In this document: positions 16,837-26,112 of the stretch, piece by piece
How positions within the stretch are numbered: position 1 is the first letter of the stretch
Layout: every line of letters starts with the position of its first letter
Origin: Bradyrhizobium sp. Ai1a-2
GTDB lineage: Bacteria > Pseudomonadota > Alphaproteobacteria > Rhizobiales > Xanthobacteraceae
NCBI RefSeq assembly: GCF_000426245.1
Contig: NZ_AUEZ01000001.1
Span: 124,001 to 188,000, forward strand
Direction: 5' to 3'
DNA length: 64,000 bases
Notes under the pieces: generated by a model
Database searches by the model: none
What the model saw: only the letters and a program-made list of their open reading frames with translations
Told to the model about the DNA's origin: nothing
Position numbers and translations under genes: made by a program

Positions 16837-17204
16837 CCGCTCTATGTCTCAATTGACTTGCAAGACTATATCAAAATAAATAAATTAAATCCAGCGGGTT
16901 AAATTTTAATATGTATATTTACCATAATACCGCGAGTTTGGATTTATATTGCGCCGCAATGGCGTTTGCACGGAGACAGAGGTCGGGCTCAATGAGGTTT
17001 TTGCCGGAGGAAACTGCTGGATGCGGTGGGCTCGAGCTGGAACACGTTAATCGGGATCACGGTGCCGGTCGGATTGCTCCGGTGCGGCTTGCCGAGCAGC
17101 GCGGATGATTCCTATGAGCTCTGGATCGGCAGGCACGAGCGCGTCGTCCTCCCGGGGCGACCCACCGGTTTTTTTTCGGCTGGGTCGCGCTGCCTGCAGA
17201 AAAG
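16837..17204. promoter_or_regulatory. Divergent AT-rich promoter region
   Basis: This 368-bp gap separates the divergent deacetylase and GT4 operons. The island at 16862-16935 is very AT-rich, with ATTAAAT at 16884 and further TTAAAT/TTTAAT strings. The part from 16960 on is GC-rich, has no convincing gene and ends in a hairpin (17157-17188) in the leader of the GT4 gene. Confidence 0.5.
17157..17188 (+). promoter_or_regulatory. Leader hairpin with T8 loop before the GT4 gene
   Basis: GCGACCCA pairs perfectly with TGGGTCGC. After a one-base bulge, CCG pairs with CGG, leaving a loop with eight consecutive T. It ends 16 bases before the GT4 start codon, so in mRNA it would sit right beside the ribosome binding site. 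Confidence 0.45.
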
Positions 17205-18239
17205 ATGAATTACATGAGAAAATACAAAAAGATACGAGATCTATACCATAGCCTCGAGCGCAGTAGATTGCGCACGCCGCAGTACGCTCCAGCAGGGGCG
17301 AAGAAGCAGACCGTATACTTCCTTGCTCCAGATTATGACAAACCAGCTGGTGGCAATCGGGTCATCTATCAGCATGTCGATATTCTCAACGCGGCCGGCG
17401 TCAGCAGCGTGGTCGTGCACCAGCGGCGGGGCTTCCGCTATTCTTGGTTTGCGAACACCACTAGAATTCAATCGGTTGCTGAGACTGCTCTGTCGTCGAA
17501 AGACCTGCTGGTGGTGCCGGAGACAGACGTCGATCTTATCGGACGGTTGGACAGCAACATTCGCGTCGTCGTCTTCAACCAAAACTCGCATCTCACCTGG
17601 AAGCGGCCCAATTCGAGCGCCATCTACGATGCCGCGAACGTGAAGGCGGTCATCGTCGTGTCGAAGCATAACCAGGACATGATCAACTTTGCCTTTCCGC
17701 GCGTGACAACATTCAGGGTGAATCTGAGCCTTGATGGGAAGCTGTTCCACCCGCCCGACGTCGCCGCCGAGAAGAAGATCACCTATATGCCGCGCCGCGG
17801 CGCGGACGACGCCCACCAAGTATTGGCAATGCTGCGGTCGCGCGGCGCGCTGCGCGATTGGGAGCTCGTCGCCATTGACGGCATCAGCCACGACGAGGTG
17901 GGCGAGCATCTTCGCAAGTCCCGCATCTTCCTAGCCTTTACCTGTCAAGAGGGCTTCGGATTGCCAGCCGCAGAGGCCATGGCTTGCGGCAACTACGTCA
18001 TCGGCGTGCACGGCTACGGAGGCAGCGAGTTTTTCCAGCCCTCGTTCTCTTCCGCTATCGCTCCGGGCGATGTGCTCAATTTCGCGAAAGCTGTCGAGGC
18101 CGCTTTGGAGGCGGATGCGATAGACCCTGAATGGTGCCGGGTCCGCGGACTCGAAGCCTCCAGATTTGTGCGAACGGAATATTCGATCGAGCGCGAGAAG
18201 CGCGACGTCACCCAGATTTACAGCTCATTGATCCAATGA
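17205..18239 (+). CDS. Glycosyltransferase family 4-like
   Basis: This 344-aa retaining-type glycosyltransferase shows the GT-B fold pattern. The N-terminal half has a nucleotide-free Rossmann-like region beginning VYFLAPDYDKPAGGNRVIYQHV. The C-terminal half contains the donor-binding motif EGFGLPAAEAMACG (Glu-x7-Glu) followed by GVHGYGGSEFF. It would add one sugar to the lipid-linked repeat unit in the cytoplasm. The ATG at 17205 has only a weak purine stretch upstream, and ATG 17214 is an alternative. It overlaps the next GT2 gene by four bases (ATGA), so both are one operon. Confidence 0.85.
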   Translation: MNYMRKYKKIRDLYHSLERSRLRTPQYAPAGAKKQTVYFLAPDYDKPAGGNRVIYQHVDILNAAGVSSVVVHQRRGFRYSWFANTTRIQSVAETALSSKDLLVVPETDVDLIGRLDSNIRVVVFNQNSHLTWKRPNSSAIYDAANVKAVIVVSKHNQDMINFAFPRVTTFRVNLSLDGKLFHPPDVAAEKKITYMPRRGADDAHQVLAMLRSRGALRDWELVAIDGISHDEVGEHLRKSRIFLAFTCQEGFGLPAAEAMACGNYVIGVHGYGGSEFFQPSFSSAIAPGDVLNFAKAVEAALEADAIDPEWCRVRGLEASRFVRTEYSIEREKRDVTQIYSSLIQ

Positions 18240-19354
18240 CAGCACCCGACACCCAGACGACGGCACGGACCATCGGAAACCGCCTCCCCACGGTGCGGGT
18301 CTTGGTGCCGTGCTACAACTACGCTCGATATCTGGAACATTGCACCCGCACCATTCTCGCCCAGCCGCACGTGGACGTTCGCATCCTCATCATCGACGAT
18401 TGCTCCAAGGATGAAACACCGGAGGTCTGTGCCAGGCTCGCTACTGGAGAGCCGCGGGTCGAGTTTATCCGCCACGAGAAGAACAAGGGGCATATCGCCA
18501 CGTACAATGAGGGGATAGACCTTATCCGCGAGGACTATTTTGTCCTTTTGTCGGCCGATGACCTGCTGACGCCGGGCGCGCTCGGTCGAGCCGTCTCGGT
18601 CATGGAGAAGAATCCGAACGTCGGCTTCGTTTACGGCCATCCGATCACGCTCCGTGGCGATGTGCCGCAACCGCGTCTCGCCGAGCGCGAGCCGTCGATC
18701 TGGCGCGGCCGCGACTGGATCGAGCGCCTTTGCGGCACGGGGCGCAACGTCATCATGTCTCCGGAGGTGGTGATGCGGTCCAGCATCCAAAAGCGCATCG
18801 GCGGCTATTCGCCGGCGCTGCCGCATTCCGGCGACATGGAGATGTGGCTCAAGGCCGCGTCGATGTCCGATGTCGGCAGGGTCAACGGGGCCGATCAGGC
18901 CTATTACCGGGTCCATGCGCAGAGCATGCAGCGCACGGTCTACTCGAGCGTGCTGGCCGACCTCGCCGGACGGCGCGACGCATTTCGCTCGGTGCTTGGC
19001 GCTGGGTCGATGGTGAGGGATGCGCCAGCGCTTCTGAAGCTGGCGGAGCGCGCTCTCGCGCGGACGGCCACGCTGTTTCTGCTTGACCAGTTCGACAGCT
19101 CGACTCCGCCGGACTGGCCGGTCGAGCCTTACGTGACCTTCATCCGCGAGCTCGATCCAGCAATGATGGACTCAGGCCTAGGCCGCGCACTGAGCCGTCG
19201 CCTGGCCGGCCGCCACAGCGCGGTCGGTCGGCTGCTGGCCTATGCCGACAGGGCCGTGAGTCATCGGATGGAATGGCGGCATTGGCGGCGCACCGGGATG
19301 GAAAAGACAGCCTGGCCTCGCGACGTCATTGGTTTCGCTCGCAGTTTGACCTAA
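18236..19354 (+). CDS. Glycosyltransferase family 2
   Basis: This 372-aa inverting-type GT-A enzyme starts at the ATG that overlaps the stop of the GT4 gene. It has the family N-terminus VRVLVPCYNYARYLEHC, IIDDCSKDET, HEKNKGHIATYN and the metal-binding LSADDLLTPG (DDx in place of DxD). The C-terminal 120 residues are helical and specific to this subgroup. There is no membrane segment. It probably adds a sugar to the growing repeat unit. The donor and linkage cannot be read from sequence. Confidence 0.88.
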   Translation: MTAPDTQTTARTIGNRLPTVRVLVPCYNYARYLEHCTRTILAQPHVDVRILIIDDCSKDETPEVCARLATGEPRVEFIRHEKNKGHIATYNEGIDLIREDYFVLLSADDLLTPGALGRAVSVMEKNPNVGFVYGHPITLRGDVPQPRLAEREPSIWRGRDWIERLCGTGRNVIMSPEVVMRSSIQKRIGGYSPALPHSGDMEMWLKAASMSDVGRVNGADQAYYRVHAQSMQRTVYSSVLADLAGRRDAFRSVLGAGSMVRDAPALLKLAERALARTATLFLLDQFDSSTPPDWPVEPYVTFIRELDPAMMDSGLGRALSRRLAGRHSAVGRLLAYADRAVSHRMEWRHWRRTGMEKTAWPRDVIGFARSLT

Positions 19355-19467
19355 GGGAAGACGTTAGGCCGATCTCGCCGGAATGACCGAGCTTCCGGCT
19401 GGGGTTAGGCTACCGACCAATGCGTGGTTATGGTATCGCTCCATCACAGCTGCAACGCCACGGACGT

Positions 19468-20634
19468 TTAAGGAATCCGTGCTCCCACATCCGTACCGTC
19501 GGATGCCTTGCCTTTTCCAGGTGACTCTGGAGCGAGCTTGAATCCGGCATACGAGGTTGGCAGGGCCCCGCCGACATAGACGGGCATTCCGCGGAAGTTC
19601 GATTTGGTCGCCCCCCGGACAAACATATTGTTTGTCGAAGTTCCTGTGGATCCGTTGCCGAACGTGATCATTGCAATATTGTCGTAAATTTGCGTGCCCA
19701 CGCCCGCGGGATCGGTCAATTTGCGATTGATGTCGATATAGCCGCATTCCCCGCCTGCGCAACCACGCGGGCGATAAAGCACAGTGTTGTGGCGAATAAT
19801 CGAATTCTTGTCGGCGTAAAGTTCAATTCCCCACTTTCGGGAAATATCGACCACGTTGTCCTCAATGATCACGCCGACCGTACCGCCGTCGTATGAGGTA
19901 ATGCCTTGGGTTTCGCAGTCGAGTGAAGCATGGACGTAGTTGCCCGCAATACGGCCGCCGGTTCCGCCTTCGAATTGGATGTTGTCCGTGTGATTGGTTC
20001 CGACGTCGCAGAGGTTATCAAAGATGTTGTTCAGAATGTTGATACCTGCGCCGAGATGGATTCCATCCAGATCGCCGTTTCTAAACGTGGAGTTCTGGAT
20101 CGTCACACCCGAAAAAGCTGCGGTATTGTTTTCGACACGAACCTTTCCATTAGGGGATCCCTTGCGGTAGACAGCATGCCAATCGTGCGTGTTGTGCTCC
20201 AGCAAGATATTCCCGTCAGTGGCCTCAATATCGATCGTAGCAGCAAACACTGAATTTCTGATCGTGAAGTTCTTTGCGTTAACTGCGGTGCCGCCCATGC
20301 CGTTCATTCCATCAAGAATGAAGCCGCCAACGCTTGAGTTGAAATTGACCTGCATGTTTGGAGTTGCAGCAGCCTCGGCTTTGATGGTGATGGCTTTGTC
20401 AACGCCATCCCAAGTGCCGTAGTCACCTGAAGCAAGACAGATTACTTGTCCCGCGGATGCCGCGGAAATTTGGCTTGCGAAATTGGACGGAGTGGCATGG
20501 AGGTTACACGGGCCGCCGCTGGGAGATGGGCCAGGAGCCGGAGCTGAAGGAGCTACTTGTCCCTGAGAACCATTGCCGCACGCTATGCTCGCAAGTGAAG
20601 CGAAGAGCCATAGTGCCCAATGTAAACGACCCAT
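19468..20634 (-). CDS. Exported right-handed parallel beta-helix protein (possible lipoprotein)
   Basis: This 388-aa protein begins with a signal peptide (WALWLFASLASIAC) whose last Cys could be lipidated, though the lipobox is not canonical (Ser at -3). A Pro/Ser linker follows. The body is a series of Asn/Asp/Gly-rich beta-helix coils such as FTIRNSVF, GVTIQNSTFRNG, INILNNIFDN and VIIEDNVVDIS. Proteins of this fold include polysaccharide lyases, hydrolases and C5-epimerases, so it may trim or modify the polymer outside the inner membrane; no catalytic set is identified. GAGGG-type ribosome site (GAGGG) lies before the ATG at 20634. A nearby secreted protein at 36350 also starts with a beta-helix. 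Confidence 0.8.
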   Translation of the reverse strand: MGRLHWALWLFASLASIACGNGSQGQVAPSAPAPGPSPSGGPCNLHATPSNFASQISAASAGQVICLASGDYGTWDGVDKAITIKAEAAATPNMQVNFNSSVGGFILDGMNGMGGTAVNAKNFTIRNSVFAATIDIEATDGNILLEHNTHDWHAVYRKGSPNGKVRVENNTAAFSGVTIQNSTFRNGDLDGIHLGAGINILNNIFDNLCDVGTNHTDNIQFEGGTGGRIAGNYVHASLDCETQGITSYDGGTVGVIIEDNVVDISRKWGIELYADKNSIIRHNTVLYRPRGCAGGECGYIDINRKLTDPAGVGTQIYDNIAMITFGNGSTGTSTNNMFVRGATKSNFRGMPVYVGGALPTSYAGFKLAPESPGKGKASDGTDVGARIP

Positions 20635-20763
20635 AAAACCCTCGGTCTAATTTGGCTTGTGAACCTGGTTTGGAGACCTGCATCTACAGCTCTGGCGACC
20701 GGATCATGTTTTCCGAGCCTGTGCTTTTGTGCGCTGCGCGGCGAGTCCTCGACGTCGAGCAAT

Positions 20764-22245
20764 TCAGTTCCAGGCGCGGGACTGCTGGCGGGCATTGCCG
20801 CGCGGCAATAGGCGATCTCTTGTAGGCAGATTGCTTTCGGCGGTCCTCGCCAACTTGGGTAGCTCGGTGTCCATCAACCATACACCACTGCCCCATGCGA
20901 ATATGAACCACGAGTAAATTGCGTGCGCGAAATGAACGGTCGTGCCCACGAACAAGAACGTGACCATACAAATCACGTATGCCACGCGACAAATCTCGAC
21001 TGTTCTGTCTGCGCTCTTCGCGCAAGTGACCGCAACTATTGTCAAAATGAAGGAGCCCATGAGCGGGACCAGAGCGGGAATTCCGTACCTCATGGCGGTC
21101 AAAAGCCAAAAATTGTCCACGCTGTCAGATGGCATCCACCGAGGTCGCTGCCAATCGGCGAGGCCTATTCCAAGCCATGGATGATTGACCACCGACTCAC
21201 TTCCGAAATCCCAGATCGCGACGCGGTACCACCCCGTCTGGGGGTCGAACGTGAAGTGCGAAATGAAGAACTTGACGGCGCCTTGATTTGATCCGAGTTG
21301 GGCGGCCAAGAATCCCACGAGGATGATACTCCACAATATCATCCACTTGCTGTTATTGCGCCAGAGAATCGCAGTGTAAGCCATCAGCACGACTTGGAGA
21401 AAAAGGCACGAAATGGGCGCTGACGACATCGACAGAAAGGCGGTGCCCGCCACTCCCGCGGTCAAAAGCCATCGCGAGGCAGAGTTGCAGCCATGTCCCC
21501 AAGCGAGGTGGGTCAGAGCCAAGATGCTGGTACAGAAGAGGCCGAATTCGATTGAATGACTGAACGGCCCCTGAACCCGCCAGAAGCCCCACCGGGGAGT
21601 CATCATTGTAACGTCGACTGTCGGGAAAATCATTCTTAACGTCGACAAGATCGGCTTGTGTCCCGTGATCCATTCATAGATAGCGAAGGGCGACAGGGCC
21701 AAAACGACCATCGTCACCACGAAGATCATTCCTCTGAAGTCAGCCGCGTTACGAATATAGCGGCGCGCGAGGAGGTAGGCTCCCATCGTTTCTATGAAAA
21801 ATATGCCGGAAGTTTGAGTGGCAGCCGAGCTATCATGCGCCGCAAACAGGGCAACTGCGGCCCAGATGGAGTAGAGAAAAAGTGCAACGTCCTGAAGCTT
21901 GAAACCCAGCTCGCCGCGCACCCAACTCAAAAGACAGGGCAGTAGGGCTGCCAGCAGAACGAGACGATAGACCGACAGGTTCAGTGGCCCTAAAGGAATG
22001 ATCCACGGGATGGTCAATCCGATCAGGAAACAAGTAACCATCCAATGTGGTCTGTTCCAGGTAGCTTTCCCCACCGGTTGATTTGTCTGCAAAGAGAAAT
22101 CGCGTCGTGCAAGCGCCCCGTCTGCCCCAGACAGCAATGAGCGCTGGGATCTTATTGCAAAGCTTGCTGTACCTGCCATCTGAAGACCAACGATCAATCG
22201 GTGCGAATTTCCAGGACCATATCCAGCTGAGCGCGCTGGCCGCAT
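20764..22245 (-). CDS. wzy: O-antigen ligase/polymerase family membrane protein (Wzy-like)
   Basis: This is a 493-aa integral membrane protein with about eleven to twelve hydrophobic helices and a large periplasmic loop. The loop holds HPWLGIGLADWQ, the H-P-x-x-G-x-G pattern typical of O-antigen ligase/polymerase (PF04932-type) proteins. It is the natural candidate for the polymerase that joins repeat units flipped by the Wzx protein at 27918. The hydrophilic first 65 residues suggest a possible later start, for example ATG 22179. It reads towards the beta-helix gene with a 129-base gap. No WaaL-type LPS function can be excluded from sequence alone. Confidence 0.8.
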   Translation of the reverse strand: MRPARSAGYGPGNSHRLIVGLQMAGTASFAIRSQRSLLSGADGALARRDFSLQTNQPVGKATWNRPHWMVTCFLIGLTIPWIIPLGPLNLSVYRLVLLAALLPCLLSWVRGELGFKLQDVALFLYSIWAAVALFAAHDSSAATQTSGIFFIETMGAYLLARRYIRNAADFRGMIFVVTMVVLALSPFAIYEWITGHKPILSTLRMIFPTVDVTMMTPRWGFWRVQGPFSHSIEFGLFCTSILALTHLAWGHGCNSASRWLLTAGVAGTAFLSMSSAPISCLFLQVVLMAYTAILWRNNSKWMILWSIILVGFLAAQLGSNQGAVKFFISHFTFDPQTGWYRVAIWDFGSESVVNHPWLGIGLADWQRPRWMPSDSVDNFWLLTAMRYGIPALVPLMGSFILTIVAVTCAKSADRTVEICRVAYVICMVTFLFVGTTVHFAHAIYSWFIFAWGSGVWLMDTELPKLARTAESNLPTRDRLLPRGNARQQSRAWN

Positions 22246-22736
22246 TACAATGGGCTACTCTGCTGATCGCTCTCCGATCCCACGCTTCTGAAGCCTGCGC
22301 CCGCAGCCAGCCCCGGCGAGCTCACCACGCTCGATACAGAGTTCGCATGGGGTCGCTTGAATGTTCTTGCCGTCTTGCTCAATAGTTTTGCCTGAATGGA
22401 TCTCTTGTGAGACGCTAGCTTCGTGATGGCGGCACATTGCAGCGAGGTTCCCTTGCTTCAGGTTCAATCACTGGTTTCCCGGGGAGTCGCCTCGACTTCT
22501 CGGTGAACCCCATTCTAAATACCAAGCGGCCTCTCTCAAAATCGGCGGACTGACGTCAATTGCGGTTATTTCGGATTATATGCGGAAATTTTGCTATTCC
22601 TGGCAATGGTTTATCGGAAGTTGTTGGCCGCGTCGATCCAATTAACTGCATTATAGAATAATATCAGAAATTAAATCTTGATCATATAAAATAATCGCGT
22701 TTAATAGGCGCCCAGGGTCATTAGCGGAGCAAGGCC
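22246..22736. promoter_or_regulatory. Divergent promoter region with AT-rich island
   Basis: This 491-bp gap lies between the Wzy-like gene (minus) and the oxygenase gene (plus). From 22555 to 22712 it is AT-rich, with ATTAAAT at 22670 and other A/T strings. The left part (22255-22467) has a 70-codon minus-strand frame that I do not accept as a gene. Confidence 0.45.
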
Positions 22737-23594
22737 ATGGTTAGCTCTCTCCAGCGTGCGGTGTCGGTCGAGGCGGAGCCGTTCGGCGTCAAGTCGTTTC
22801 TTCCCATCAAAAAAATGGCGCAGCACGGCGACCAATGGGCCCAGCAATATCGCGACAATCGGCCTTTCCCGCATATCGGGATCGATGATTTTTTTGACGA
22901 CGATATTATCAGGACGGTGGTTGCGAACTACCCCGGCGAATATGATGCATCGTGGGATCGCAGGTTTCTCGATGCCGGAACTTACGAAGAGCAAAAGCTC
23001 GGCCTGGCTCGTCTTGAGGACTTTCCGCCTTACATTCAGCAATTCGTCAATGCGCTGAATTCGCGGGTGTTCGTGGAGTTCTTGGAGAAGCTTACGGGTA
23101 TCCAGGGTCTGATACCCGATCCGTATCTGTCAGGTGGCGGCCTGCACATGATCCCGCGAGGGGGCCGTCTCGCCATCCATGCGGATTTCAATACCCATAG
23201 GGAGCTCAGACTCGACCGCCGACTCAATCTGTTGGTGTACCTGAACCACGATTGGCAGGAGGAGTGGGGCGGGGCCCTCGAACTCTGGGACAAGGACGTC
23301 AAGACAAAAGAGAAGGCGTATCTGCCCATCGCGAATCGCATCGTCGTCTTTACGACGACCGACACGGCGTATCACGGCCATCCAGATCCGCTGACAAGTC
23401 CAAAAGGAAAGTACCGGCGGTCTATTGCCTTGTATTACTATACGAATGGTCGTCCCGAGGAGGAGAGATCGGCGGATCATACGACGATATTCAAGATGCG
23501 TCCGAACGAGGTCCGTCGGCGACGTGTCCTCGATATGATGAAGCCCTTTGTTCCGCCAATTGTCTGGCAGCTTCCGCGCTTGTTCCGGAAGTAG
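22737..23594 (+). CDS. 2-oxoglutarate/Fe(II)-dependent oxygenase (prolyl-hydroxylase-like)
   Basis: This 285-aa cytoplasmic oxygenase has the double-stranded beta-helix iron site: His-148 and Asp-150 in IHADF, a distal His-213 (or 215) in YHGHPDP, and Arg-227/228 in YRRSIALYYYT to bind 2-oxoglutarate. The stretch GGALELWD is typical of the P4Hc/2OG-FeII_Oxy_3 group. GGAGCAAGG precedes the ATG at 22737. Such enzymes hydroxylate sugars, lipids or proteins, and several occur in glycan loci. The substrate here is unknown. It is a single-gene unit with its own AT-rich promoter region. Confidence 0.88.
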   Translation: MVSSLQRAVSVEAEPFGVKSFLPIKKMAQHGDQWAQQYRDNRPFPHIGIDDFFDDDIIRTVVANYPGEYDASWDRRFLDAGTYEEQKLGLARLEDFPPYIQQFVNALNSRVFVEFLEKLTGIQGLIPDPYLSGGGLHMIPRGGRLAIHADFNTHRELRLDRRLNLLVYLNHDWQEEWGGALELWDKDVKTKEKAYLPIANRIVVFTTTDTAYHGHPDPLTSPKGKYRRSIALYYYTNGRPEEERSADHTTIFKMRPNEVRRRRVLDMMKPFVPPIVWQLPRLFRK

Positions 23595-23897
23595 TGGTGA
23601 CCCTGTTGGGTCGGCCGGTTAGGCGATCGTAGCTACTGGGGCTGGCGCGAAGCCCCCGACATCGCGCAGCGCCGGCTCCCGGCGCGGATGGCCAGTGCGG
23701 GCGACTCCTACTTGCCGCGCAAGCGAAGACGTCGCCAAAACATCTTGTGCTTCACCCAGTGCATATGGCCGGCAGGCAAAATCGGTTGCGGATTCGGCGG
23801 CCACCGCGTCGCCAGGCGTCGGCGCCATTGCAATCCCCGGTGCTCTCCGAGACCACGCGCGCCTAAAGGACTACAACGCTGAGAGATGTCTCCGTTG
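23595..23897. other. Short gap between convergent genes; nothing seen
   Basis: These 303 bases separate the converging ends of the oxygenase gene and the aminotransferase gene. I find no ORF with a ribosome site and no clear terminator with a T-run. Confidence 0.5.
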
Positions 23898-25037
23898 TCA
23901 TCGGTTGACCTCGGCGCGGAGCGTGCCAGCCACCAGCTCAAGGTCCTCGTCTTTCATTTGCGCGTAAATCGGCAACAGGATTGCCTGATCTTGCGCGAGT
24001 TCAGACTGGCGCAAATCATGGCGTTGCTTGTCGTTCGAATAAGGCGCCTCCCGATGCGAACACATGATGCCGCGGCGTGTCGCGATGCCCTTGTCGAGCA
24101 ATTTCTGCATCACCGCCCGCTGGTCCACTTTGCTCGGCAGACGCACGCAATAGCTCTGCCAGTTGGAGCGGGCCCACTCCGGCTCGAATGGCAGGCTCAG
24201 CCCCTCGACGTTGCCGAGCAATTCCGCGTAGCGTGCCGCCAGGGTCCGACGGCGAGCCACGATGTCGGACAGCTTCGTCAGCTGCTTGCGACCGACTGCG
24301 GCCTGGATATCGGTCATTCGGTAATTGAAGCCGACGGCGAGATAATCCTCGAAAATCACCTGGGGAGACCCGTGCCGCACGGTGTCCGGGACGCTCATGC
24401 CGTGCTGGCGCAGCAGCCGGAATTTGCGGTCGAGTTCCGGGTCCGAGGTGGTGAGCATGCCGCCTTCGCCAGTCGTGATCACCTTGCGGGGATGGAAGGA
24501 GAAGCATGCGATCCGGCCGTGCGGTTTCCCGATCCGATCCCAGCCGCCGTTCATGCGGATCTGGCTGCCGGCGGCACAGGCGGCGTCCTCGATCAAGGTG
24601 AGGCCGTGACGATCGGCGATCGCAACGAGCGCGGCGAGGTCGCAGGGCATCCCCATCTGGTGGACCGCGATGATCGCGCGGGTGCGGGAGGTGATCGCTT
24701 CGGTCACGCGCTCCGGATCGATGTTGTACGTGTCCGGATCGATGTCGACAAAGACGGGGGTGGCGCCACAATATCTGACGCAATTGGCCGTCGCGATAAA
24801 CGAATGGCTGACCGTGATCACCTCGTCGCCGGGGCCGATGTCCAGTGCGACCAGGGCAAGATGCAGGGCGGTCGTGCAGTTGGAAACGGCGCACGCATGG
24901 GGCGCGCCGACCAGTGTCGCAAAATCGCGCTCGAAGGCCGCCACTTGGGGGCCTTGCGAAACCCAGCCGGAAAGCACGGCCTCGCGAGCGGCTTCAGCCT
25001 CTTCGTCGGAGAGGAGTGGCAGTGCGATCGGGATCAC
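23898..25037 (-). CDS. DegT/DnrJ/EryC1 sugar aminotransferase (copy 1)
   Basis: This 379-aa PLP enzyme transfers an amino group to a nucleotide keto-sugar. It has the family layout: GWVSQGPQVAAFE near the start, NCTTALHLAL, EVITVSHSFIATAN, VIEDAA-like LIEDAACAAG (Asp holding PLP nitrogen) and FSFHPRKVITTGEGG with the catalytic Lys. The start is the GTG at 25037, overlapping the stop of the epimerase gene (GTGA). An ATG further upstream would run 60 bases into that gene. It acts with the epimerase/dehydratase encoded immediately upstream. The sugar position aminated is not predictable from this alone. Confidence 0.9.
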   Translation of the reverse strand: MIPIALPLLSDEEAEAAREAVLSGWVSQGPQVAAFERDFATLVGAPHACAVSNCTTALHLALVALDIGPGDEVITVSHSFIATANCVRYCGATPVFVDIDPDTYNIDPERVTEAITSRTRAIIAVHQMGMPCDLAALVAIADRHGLTLIEDAACAAGSQIRMNGGWDRIGKPHGRIACFSFHPRKVITTGEGGMLTTSDPELDRKFRLLRQHGMSVPDTVRHGSPQVIFEDYLAVGFNYRMTDIQAAVGRKQLTKLSDIVARRRTLAARYAELLGNVEGLSLPFEPEWARSNWQSYCVRLPSKVDQRAVMQKLLDKGIATRRGIMCSHREAPYSNDKQRHDLRQSELAQDQAILLPIYAQMKDEDLELVAGTLRAEVNR

Positions 25038-26038
25038 GAGGCGACAGCCTCTTGCTGGCGGGTTGCAGGAATCGATCCGCGTTCGGCCCGCCACCACTTC
25101 ACGAGATCGGCAAGGCCTTGCTCGAGCGGCACGGTGGCACGGAAGCCGAGCTTTCGCTCCGCATTCGCAGTCGACGCCAGCCGGCGCGGCACCGGATTGA
25201 TCGAGCGCTCCGGCGCGAACTCAGGCGTCAGGTCGCGATGACCCATGACCGACGCAAGCGCCTCCGCCAGTTGCACCAGGCTGGTTTCGGTTCCGCTGGC
25301 GACGTTGAAGACCTCGTCGCTGACCCGGGCCCGGGCCCCGAGGATATTGGCGCGCGCGACGTCGCGAACATGGATGAAGTCCATGGTCTGCTGGCCGTCA
25401 CCGAAGATGATCGGCGGCAATCCGGCTTCGAGCCGCTCCATCCAGCGGATCAACACTTCGGTGTAGCGGCCGTGGATGTCCATGCGATCGCCGTAAACGT
25501 TGAAATAGCGGTACGCGACATAGTCGAGCCCATGCATGTCGTTGAAGGATCGGAGCAGCCCTTCGTTGAAAGCCTTGGCGGCGCCATAGAGGGTCCGGTT
25601 GTCGTAGGGGTTCTGCCGCTCCGTCGTCGGAAACTCGTCCGCCATGCCGTAGACGGATGCCGAGGAGGCGGCGATCACCTTCTCGATATTGTGCTTCACG
25701 CACAGTTCGAGCAGATCAAAGGTGGCGTCCACCATGACTTCCTTGGCCAGGCGCGGCTCGGCGGCGCAATGGGTGATGCGCAAGGCGGCCTGGTGGAAGA
25801 CAATGTCGGCGGCCTGGACAAGCGATGCCATCAGCTTGCCGTCGCGAATATCGCCCTGGACCATGCGGACCGGCCCGCGGCCCATCGATCGCTGGAGATT
25901 CTCCGGCCGTCCTCTGATCATGTTGTCGAGAGCGACGATCTCGATGCAGCTCTCGTCGCATAGGAGGTCGACGATGTGCGAGCCGATGAATCCGGCGCCG
26001 CCGGTGACCAGGATTCGCTTCCCCTTCAGATCAGCCAA
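25034..26038 (-). CDS. NAD-dependent sugar epimerase/dehydratase (extended SDR)
   Basis: This 334-aa enzyme has an N-terminal NAD-binding motif TGGAGFIGSH, the catalytic Ser segment ASSASVYG and the YGAAK motif (Tyr-x3-Lys). It also has YRYFNVYG and FIHVRDVARA, all typical of UDP-glucose 4-epimerase/dehydratase-type extended SDRs. It probably makes the keto or epimerised nucleotide sugar used by the aminotransferase whose gene overlaps its stop codon. WbpP/CapD-like or GDP-sugar specificities are alternatives. Confidence 0.88.
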   Translation of the reverse strand: MADLKGKRILVTGGAGFIGSHIVDLLCDESCIEIVALDNMIRGRPENLQRSMGRGPVRMVQGDIRDGKLMASLVQAADIVFHQAALRITHCAAEPRLAKEVMVDATFDLLELCVKHNIEKVIAASSASVYGMADEFPTTERQNPYDNRTLYGAAKAFNEGLLRSFNDMHGLDYVAYRYFNVYGDRMDIHGRYTEVLIRWMERLEAGLPPIIFGDGQQTMDFIHVRDVARANILGARARVSDEVFNVASGTETSLVQLAEALASVMGHRDLTPEFAPERSINPVPRRLASTANAERKLGFRATVPLEQGLADLVKWWRAERGSIPATRQQEAVAS

Positions 26039-26112
26039 GACGCTCTCCCGTTATTGAGCTTGTTGAGCCATGCCGAAAACGGCTTTGGTGAAATCGGTCC
26101 TTTGCCGAGCGC

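Noticed and set aside
22255..22467. 70-codon minus-strand frame
   Set aside because: No family or ribosome site; lies in a promoter gap.
23886..25241. 451-codon plus-strand frame
   Set aside because: Lies antisense to the aminotransferase gene. Its composition mirrors the real frame and it has no family pattern; GC-rich DNA produces such shadows.
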